34,237 bases of DNA, taken from NCBI GenBank assembly GCA_017515475.1, contig JAFWFS010000003.1, forward strand, positions 1 through 34,237. The letters are read 5' to 3'. The DNA is from Erysipelotrichaceae bacterium (GTDB lineage Bacteria; Bacillota_I; Bacilli_A; Erysipelotrichales; Erysipelotrichaceae). Shown here one piece after another: positions 31,598-34,237 of the stretch. Under the pieces are notes generated by a model. It did not search any database and was not told the DNA's origin. It was given only the letters and a program-made list of their open reading frames with translations. Positions within the stretch are counted from its first letter, which is position 1, and each line of letters starts with the position of its first letter. A program made the position numbers and the translations under genes.

Positions 31598-32920
31598 TTA
31601 CTCCGTTTCAACCTCTTTCAGGAATTTCGCCTCATCAGAGAAACAGGTCATCACAAACAGATCGCCCTCTGATTTGAAACGCAGGCAGGAGACGGCTGTC
31701 TCGATGCTTCTGCGCAGAATGACCTTTTCCATGTCGATCCCGGCATTTTCCAGTCTAACTGCAACATCGCTGATGTATTTCCCGGCAACGATGATCTTCT
31801 TGACATTCTCGCTCTGCAGAAGCTCAAAACTGATGTCCCAGAGCCAGGATGTATCGGAAGTAAAGTACTTCCGGCTGATGTCGTCAATGATCAGAAGCAG
31901 GGTCACGGCGTTGCTGTAGTTGGCCACATAATCCAGATTGCGGTTATAGGAAATCGTATTCTCGTGTTTCGAGATCAGCAGGGTTCCTTTCTTGTCTCCC
32001 AGTTTAAATTCTCTGATCCTTCCATTCTGAATCAGATAGTTGTTCAGGGCATCGCAGATCACTTCTTCTTTAACACCCGCCAGAGAAGCGACGGCGAATG
32101 CGGCCAGAACATTGTAGGCATTGTAGACGGAACGGAAAGCCATGTCCAGATGATAGCGGTTGTTTATCGTAAGCTTCCCCTTTTCCAGAGAAATCGATGT
32201 AATGGCAAAGTCGGGATCGTTTCTTTTGAATCCGCAGTTCAGACATTTGTAGTTTCCGACATGGGCAAAATGACGGTATTCATAATCCATCCTGGAATGG
32301 CATACCGGACAGTAGTAACCGTCGTCATACAGACTTCCGCATTCTTCGGTAACGTACTGGTTGTCGTTCATGCCGAAATAGACGGCACTCTTTTCGACTG
32401 CCAGCGACGATACCAGAGGGTCATCGGCATTCAGGATCAGTTTCGTCTCATCCCTTAACGATTTGCGTATGTCTTCCAGAACATACTCCGGATGGCCGTT
32501 GCGGGTCATCTGGTCACGGTACAGATTGTTTATGACATAGTATGTCGGAGCGAAATACTTAAAAATATACTTGGCATACCTTTCATCGGTTTCCAGCAAT
32601 AAAACATCCTTGCGGAATACACCGGCATTGGTAGAATTGGAGAGAATCAGGGTAGCTGCTCCTTCGATCTGATTTGAACCCTCGCTGTTGCAGGCAACGG
32701 TCTTTCCGGACTTTTCCAGAATGCCGCGGATCATTTCAACCGTCGAAGTCTTTCCGTTCGATCCCGTAACGGCGATGATGCATTCCGGCATCTGGATCCT
32801 GCTTAAAACATCCGGGCAGATCTTCAGGGCGATCTTACCCGGAAGACTGGAACCATGACCAAAACGCTTGCCAACGGCTTTGGCCAGTTTACAGATCAGA
32901 ATTGCCAGTACTTTTCTCAT
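31598..32920 (-). CDS. murT: Lipid II isoglutaminyl synthase subunit MurT
   Basis: 440 aa. A Mur-ligase ATP loop GSNGKT at 53-58, a four-cysteine zinc ribbon (Cys204, 207, 226, 229) characteristic of MurT, and the C-terminal DUF1727 domain with TSDTSWLWD (Asp356, the probable catalytic acid). It amidates the D-glutamate of lipid II together with GatD, whose gene starts one base after the murT stop. Leaderless start: TGG-TATAAT lies six bases before the ATG. Confidence 0.95.
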   Translation of the reverse strand: MRKVLAILICKLAKAVGKRFGHGSSLPGKIALKICPDVLSRIQMPECIIAVTGSNGKTSTVEMIRGILEKSGKTVACNSEGSNQIEGAATLILSNSTNAGVFRKDVLLLETDERYAKYIFKYFAPTYYVINNLYRDQMTRNGHPEYVLEDIRKSLRDETKLILNADDPLVSSLAVEKSAVYFGMNDNQYVTEECGSLYDDGYYCPVCHSRMDYEYRHFAHVGNYKCLNCGFKRNDPDFAITSISLEKGKLTINNRYHLDMAFRSVYNAYNVLAAFAVASLAGVKEEVICDALNNYLIQNGRIREFKLGDKKGTLLISKHENTISYNRNLDYVANYSNAVTLLLIIDDISRKYFTSDTSWLWDISFELLQSENVKKIIVAGKYISDVAVRLENAGIDMEKVILRRSIETAVSCLRFKSEGDLFVMTCFSDEAKFLKEVETE

Positions 32921-32926
32921 ATTTTT

Positions 32927-32935
32927 ATTATACCA
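32927..32935 (-). promoter_or_regulatory. Extended -10 promoter of murT-gatD
   Basis: TGG-TATAAT on the minus strand (32935-32927), six bases from ATG 32920, with no Shine-Dalgarno site. It separates murT from metG, 29 bases after the metG stop. Confidence 0.6.
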
Positions 32936-32961
32936 ACAGAATAACGAATGTTGTTCTTTTA

Positions 32962-34237
32962 TTAACAGACAACGGATCCGACTTCCATTTCAGATGTCAG
33001 CAGTTCCAGTTTTTCTTTTCCGTTTTCTTCCTTTACGGCTGATAGAAGCATGCCATTGGAATCCAGACCTCTAATCTTCCTTGGTTTCAGGTTCATCACG
33101 GCGATGACTTTCCTTCCGACGAGTTCTTCAGGCTTGTAGTATTCGGCAACGCCGGACAGGATCTGCCGCTGTTCATAGCCGAAATCGACATTAAAGACAA
33201 GGATCTTGTCGGCATCCGGATGTTTCTTGCATTCAAGGACTTTACCCACAACCATCTCGACTTTTTCGAAGTCAGAGAACTCGATCTCTGCCTTGTGTTC
33301 GACTTTAGGTTCAGGAGAACCGAGCAGTGCATGTACTTCTTCCATGATCTTCTCCGGATCGAGTCTGGCGAAAAGCGGTTCAGGCTTATCGGTAACTCTG
33401 TTGCATTCATAGGCACCGAATTCCATCAGTGAGTCATATGAAGTCTGTTCTGTATTGATCTGTTCGTAGACCTTGGCGGCCGTTTCAGGCATGAAAGAAG
33501 AAAGCAGTACCGTACCGATCCTGATGCCTTCCAGCAGATTATAAAGAACGGTGTTGAGCCTTGCTTTGTTTGTTTCGTCCTTGGCAAGCAGCCAAGGAGC
33601 GGTCTCATCGATGTACTTGTTGCATCTTCTGAACAGTTCTAGTATCGCTTCCAGAGAATCTCCGACCTTGAGTTCGTCCATCTTTCCGTCGACGGTCTTT
33701 ACGGTATGTAAAGCGAACTCTTTGAGTCCGTCATCGAGCGGATCGTTCACGAATTCTTTGTTCAGCTGACCGCCGAAATACTTGTTGGTCATGGCGACAG
33801 TCCTATTGACCAGATTGCCAAAAACGTTGGCCAGATCTGAATTGATCCTTTCCACCATCAGTTCCCAGGTTATGGTACCGTCCTGAGCGAAAGGCATCTC
33901 GTGCAGGACATAGTATCTGACCGCATCGACGCCAAAGAATTTCACCAGATCGTCGGCATAGATCGCATTGCCCTTGGACTTGGAGATCTTGTCTTCTCCT
34001 ACCAGCATCCACGGATGACCGAACACCTGTTTCGGCAGCGGTTCGCCGATCGCCATCAGCATGATCGGCCAGTAGATGGTATGGAATCTGACGATATCCT
34101 TGCCGATCAGATGCAGGTCTGCCGGCCAGTATTTCTTGTAAAGCTCGCCATGATTGCCATCCACATCGTAGCCTAAACCGGTGATGTAGTTGGACAGCGC
34201 ATCGATCCAGACGTATACGACGTGTTTCGGATCGAAA
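32962..34237 (-). CDS. metG: Methionine-tRNA ligase, 3' part (5' end outside window)
   Basis: The frame is open to the right edge; 425 codons are visible. It contains VYVWIDALSNYITGLGY, the KISKSKG form of the KMSKS loop, the anticodon-binding helices (TAPWLLAKDE) and a C-terminal tRNA-binding OB fold (FSDFEKVEMVVGKVLECKKHPDADKIL) used for dimerisation. The HIGH motif and any upstream T-box lie beyond the window. There is no clear terminator at the 3' end. Confidence 0.97.
   Translation of the reverse strand, partial: FDPKHVVYVWIDALSNYITGLGYDVDGNHGELYKKYWPADLHLIGKDIVRFHTIYWPIMLMAIGEPLPKQVFGHPWMLVGEDKISKSKGNAIYADDLVKFFGVDAVRYYVLHEMPFAQDGTITWELMVERINSDLANVFGNLVNRTVAMTNKYFGGQLNKEFVNDPLDDGLKEFALHTVKTVDGKMDELKVGDSLEAILELFRRCNKYIDETAPWLLAKDETNKARLNTVLYNLLEGIRIGTVLLSSFMPETAAKVYEQINTEQTSYDSLMEFGAYECNRVTDKPEPLFARLDPEKIMEEVHALLGSPEPKVEHKAEIEFSDFEKVEMVVGKVLECKKHPDADKILVFNVDFGYEQRQILSGVAEYYKPEELVGRKVIAVMNLKPRKIRGLDSNGMLLSAVKEENGKEKLELLTSEMEVGSVVC

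Noticed and set aside
32936..32957. Possible hairpin downstream of metG
   Set aside because: The stem has a mismatch and only about six pairs, without a T-run; not enough to call a terminator.

Overview
The window looks like core chromosome of a low-to-mid G+C Firmicute. Supporting signs are the rpmH-rnpA-yidC-jag block with a lipoprotein-type YidC, MurT/GatD lipid II amidation genes, a QueH-type queuosine enzyme, strong Shine-Dalgarno sites inside operons and many U-tailed intrinsic terminators. An Erysipelotrichia-like member is plausible but not proven from sequence alone. I see no insertion sequence, prophage, integrase or CRISPR array, and no gene-free stretch longer than about 170 bases.

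Layout. 1-370: four tRNA genes (Tyr, Gln, Lys, Gly) ending in a terminator. 365-2513: a GNAT acetyltransferase diverging from a GH25 muramidase and a methyltransferase. 2510-4520 (minus): rpmH, rnpA, yidC, jag. 4583-6115 (minus): a PTS EIIBC-like membrane protein lacking the phospho-accepting cysteine. 6167-9365: DJ-1/PfpI protein, DUF5131 protein, MalY-type PLP enzyme and a YwaF-type membrane protein. 9468-13844 (minus): a six-gene operon with a polar amino acid ABC transporter followed by a VOC protein, an SDR dehydrogenase and a BtpA/SgcQ-type barrel. 14013-17695: HAD phosphatase, deoxyinosine glycosylase, AI-2E-type permease, PPase-like protein, exonuclease and a small membrane protein. 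17733-22913: tgt, queA, a large 5TMR/Cache/HAMP/PP2C phosphatase and queH as one operon. 22936-25066 (minus): a CAT/E2-like protein and a DUF2974 hydrolase. 25160-27539: a zinc/cadmium efflux operon (separate HMA protein, P1B ATPase, ArsR repressor) behind a clear ArsR operator. 27558-30858: monoacylglycerol-lipase-like hydrolase, a LURP-one-like protein, an aldo/keto reductase and a UPF0158-GNAT fusion. 30910-34237 (minus): gatD, murT and the 3' part of metG.

Functional links. tgt, queA and queH act on queuosine in tRNA-Tyr and other GUN tRNAs, and a tRNA-Tyr(GUA) gene lies at the start of the window. MurT and GatD amidate lipid II, but this GatD has no cysteine at the usual nucleophile elbow. 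The metal operon carries its own repressor, with an intact alpha-5 zinc site.

The most striking cross-window signal is promoter grammar. At nine gene starts a -10 hexamer (TATAAT, TAGAAT, TAAAAT or TATACT) sits exactly six bases before the ATG. This predicts leaderless mRNAs for many first genes, while internal operon genes use Shine-Dalgarno sites. A second signal is the tail-to-tail gene ends: several share near-perfect palindromic bidirectional terminators that overlap both stop codons and partly encode both C-termini.
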